In this document: positions 63,043-64,000 of the stretch, piece by piece
Layout of the letters: each line of letters opens with the position of its first letter
Numbering within the stretch: the stretch's first letter is position 1
Origin: Kosakonia oryzendophytica
Lineage (GTDB): Bacteria > Pseudomonadota > Gammaproteobacteria > Enterobacterales > Enterobacteriaceae
Length of the DNA: 64,000 bases
Direction of reading: 5' to 3'
Assembly: GCF_900094925.1 (NCBI RefSeq)
Contig: NZ_FMAY01000008.1
Coordinates: forward strand, 1-64,000
The notes under the pieces: model-generated
The model's database searches: none
Seen by the model: the letters and a program-made list of their open reading frames with translations, nothing else
What the model was told of the DNA's origin: nothing
Program-made: the position numbers and the translations under genes

Positions 63043-63654
63043 TTAGTCGAGTAGGGCCATGACCGTGGCTACCAGACGATCATGTGCCGGTAACTCACCG
63101 CTCTTACCCGCCACACGCATACCCAGCACCAGACACATCAGGACGCTGCTCAGTGCTTGTGCATCATGTCGTGGATGCACAGACCCATCCTGCTTTCCCT
63201 GCTCAATCAGTTGGCGGATCGTGTGTTGGTTGCGTTCAAGTGCAGCGCGGACCAACCCGGCCAGTCCGTCGTCAAGCAGCCCCAATTCAATGGCACTCCC
63301 GACAACCAGACAACCGCGTCGCCCCTCCATATCGCTGGCAGACTCAAGATAGAAGCGCAGGAGTTCGGCGATTTTTGCCCGCCCATCAGGTTGCTGTGTC
63401 AGGCGCTGACGCAGGGTTTGATTGCGCAGCGAGGTATACCGTGCAAACACTTGCAGGAAGAGGCTTCGCTTGTCGTGAAAGGCTTTATAGATACTGCCGG
63501 CCGTGAGCTGCATCGCCTCGCTTAGATCGGTTATCGACGCACTGTGGTAACCCTTTTCACGAAATACCGGTATTGCAAGATCCAGCGCTGAATCCGGGTC
63601 GAACTGTCGCGGGCGTCCCCGTTCACGGGCACTGTGCAATGTCTCAGGCATCAT
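63043..63654 (-). CDS. TetR-family transcriptional regulator
   Basis: From the M at 63654 the protein has 203 residues. Its N-terminus is the TetR HTH (RPRQFDPDSALDLAIPVFREKG; SITDLSEAMQLTAGSIYKAFHDKRSLF) of the AcrR/NemR-like kind, with a C-terminal ligand-binding domain starting near DMEGRRGCLVVGSAIELG (a cysteine that could sense electrophiles, by analogy with NemR). GGAG five bases before this ATG decides the start over the one at 63663. It precedes the hydrolase on the same strand and probably represses it and itself. Confidence 0.85.
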   Translation of the reverse strand: MMPETLHSARERGRPRQFDPDSALDLAIPVFREKGYHSASITDLSEAMQLTAGSIYKAFHDKRSLFLQVFARYTSLRNQTLRQRLTQQPDGRAKIAELLRFYLESASDMEGRRGCLVVGSAIELGLLDDGLAGLVRAALERNQHTIRQLIEQGKQDGSVHPRHDAQALSSVLMCLVLGMRVAGKSGELPAHDRLVATVMALLD

Positions 63655-63726
63655 GCTCTCCATTTTGGAAATAATCGATTCCTAAATACTCCCACAGAAA
63701 ACGACAATTGGAAAGTTTTCCGCTTG

Positions 63727-63813
63727 ATGAAAATGCGCGCTAAAACGAAACACGCTCGCGAACCGCAGGTGCCGCAGGTGCCGCAGGTGCCGCAGGTGCC
63801 GCAGGATGAATAA
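63727..63813 (+). CDS. Short reading frame with PQV tripeptide repeats
   Basis: A frame MKMRAKTKHAREPQVPQVPQ continues with further PQV units and ends PQDE before TAA, 28 residues. The basic N-terminus followed by four PQV repeats could be a small peptide, but no convincing Shine-Dalgarno is present (GGAAAG is 12 or more bases away). It may equally be a coincidence of the DNA repeat. Function unknown. Confidence 0.25.
   Translation: MKMRAKTKHAREPQVPQVPQVPQVPQDE
63763..63806 (+). repeat. Tandem repeat of CCGCAGGTG (four full units and a partial fifth)
   Basis: Four exact 9-bp units are followed by CCGCAGGA. The unit is a multiple of three bases, so it keeps a frame open. Such repeats change copy number easily by slipped replication. 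Confidence 0.9.
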
Positions 63814-64000
63814 TGTCGCTCAGTTCGGGTGAATCTCCATTCGTCCCTGGCCAGAAAAGTCCGTCAGTTATAAAAAACCACCCCTCATCAAATTAGCCAA
63901 ATAATATGCGACAACCCTTTGTAGTATATCAGCCCGATACGTACTTCAATCGGTTGAATAGAGCGCTAAAAATACTAAAAATTGCCTTTTTCAATCCGCC
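63814..64000. other. AT-rich end of the window, no gene recognised
   Basis: The last 187 bp are AT-rich compared with the preceding genes. Six-frame reading gives only short interrupted frames. I see no promoter or hairpin that I can support. Confidence 0.5.

Overview
The window is chromosomal DNA from a member of the Enterobacteriaceae, most like the Klebsiella / Enterobacter / Kosakonia group. The evidence is a complete formate hydrogenlyase cluster in E. coli gene order, a Klebsiella-type nitrate assimilation cluster, a complete chb (chitobiose/cellobiose) operon, and protein sequences that resemble E. coli K-12 homologues as I recall them. No rRNA, tRNA, phage or CRISPR array is recognisable. 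All assignments come from reading the sequence and its translations; no database search was run.

Layout. 1-0.33 kb: the end of an IS3-family element running off the left edge. 0.56-2.5 kb: a small orphan gene and a compact minus-strand operon of ABM monooxygenase, ACT-domain protein and ArsR regulator. 2.6-5.7 kb: a beta-glucoside-type PTS permease (IIBCA) and its LacI-type regulator, with two matching operators in front. 5.7-9.1 kb: a lipoprotein, an aldo/keto reductase divergent from a LysR regulator, and a GAF-GGDEF protein with an altered signature motif.

9.2-24.4 kb: the formate hydrogenlyase region. hycABCDEFGHI (minus) diverges from hypABCDE-fhlA (plus); sigma54 promoters and FhlA-like sites lie between, and ygbA with an NsrR-type operator follows. 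FhlA activates both operons, HycBCDEFG form hydrogenase 3 and its electron-transfer and membrane arms, HypA-E build the NiFe site and HycI finishes HycE. Two arrays of a C/T-rich palindromic repeat lie in this region: one splits hycF from hycE, the other is a 60-bp tandem array after fhlA.

24.6-37.1 kb: two exported proteins, then nasR-nasFED-nasB-nasA on the minus strand: nitrate ABC uptake, assimilatory nitrite reductase, and a nitrate reductase fused to a flavodoxin/FAD/NAD(P)H reductase. A sigma54 promoter, an NtrC-type site and a leader terminator precede nasF. 37.2-39.0 kb: a TetR regulator and divergent quinone-reductase-type flavoprotein separated by three evenly spaced operators, then a small membrane protein. 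39.0-43.6 kb: a likely malate module (2HCT transporter divergent from an AEC transporter and NAD-malic enzyme). 43.8-50.6 kb: chbBCARFG and a convergent LamB-type porin.

51-64 kb is accessory in character: a TPR protein, an ECF-like sigma factor that appears to start at ATT, its anti-sigma factor and a YceI protein; then LysR/SDR pairs, an SDR remnant, an SDR-SDR-MFS-GlxA-type operon behind a large inverted repeat, an AraC regulator beside an AhpD-like protein, and a TetR/alpha-beta hydrolase pair. The window ends with a short PQV-repeat reading frame.
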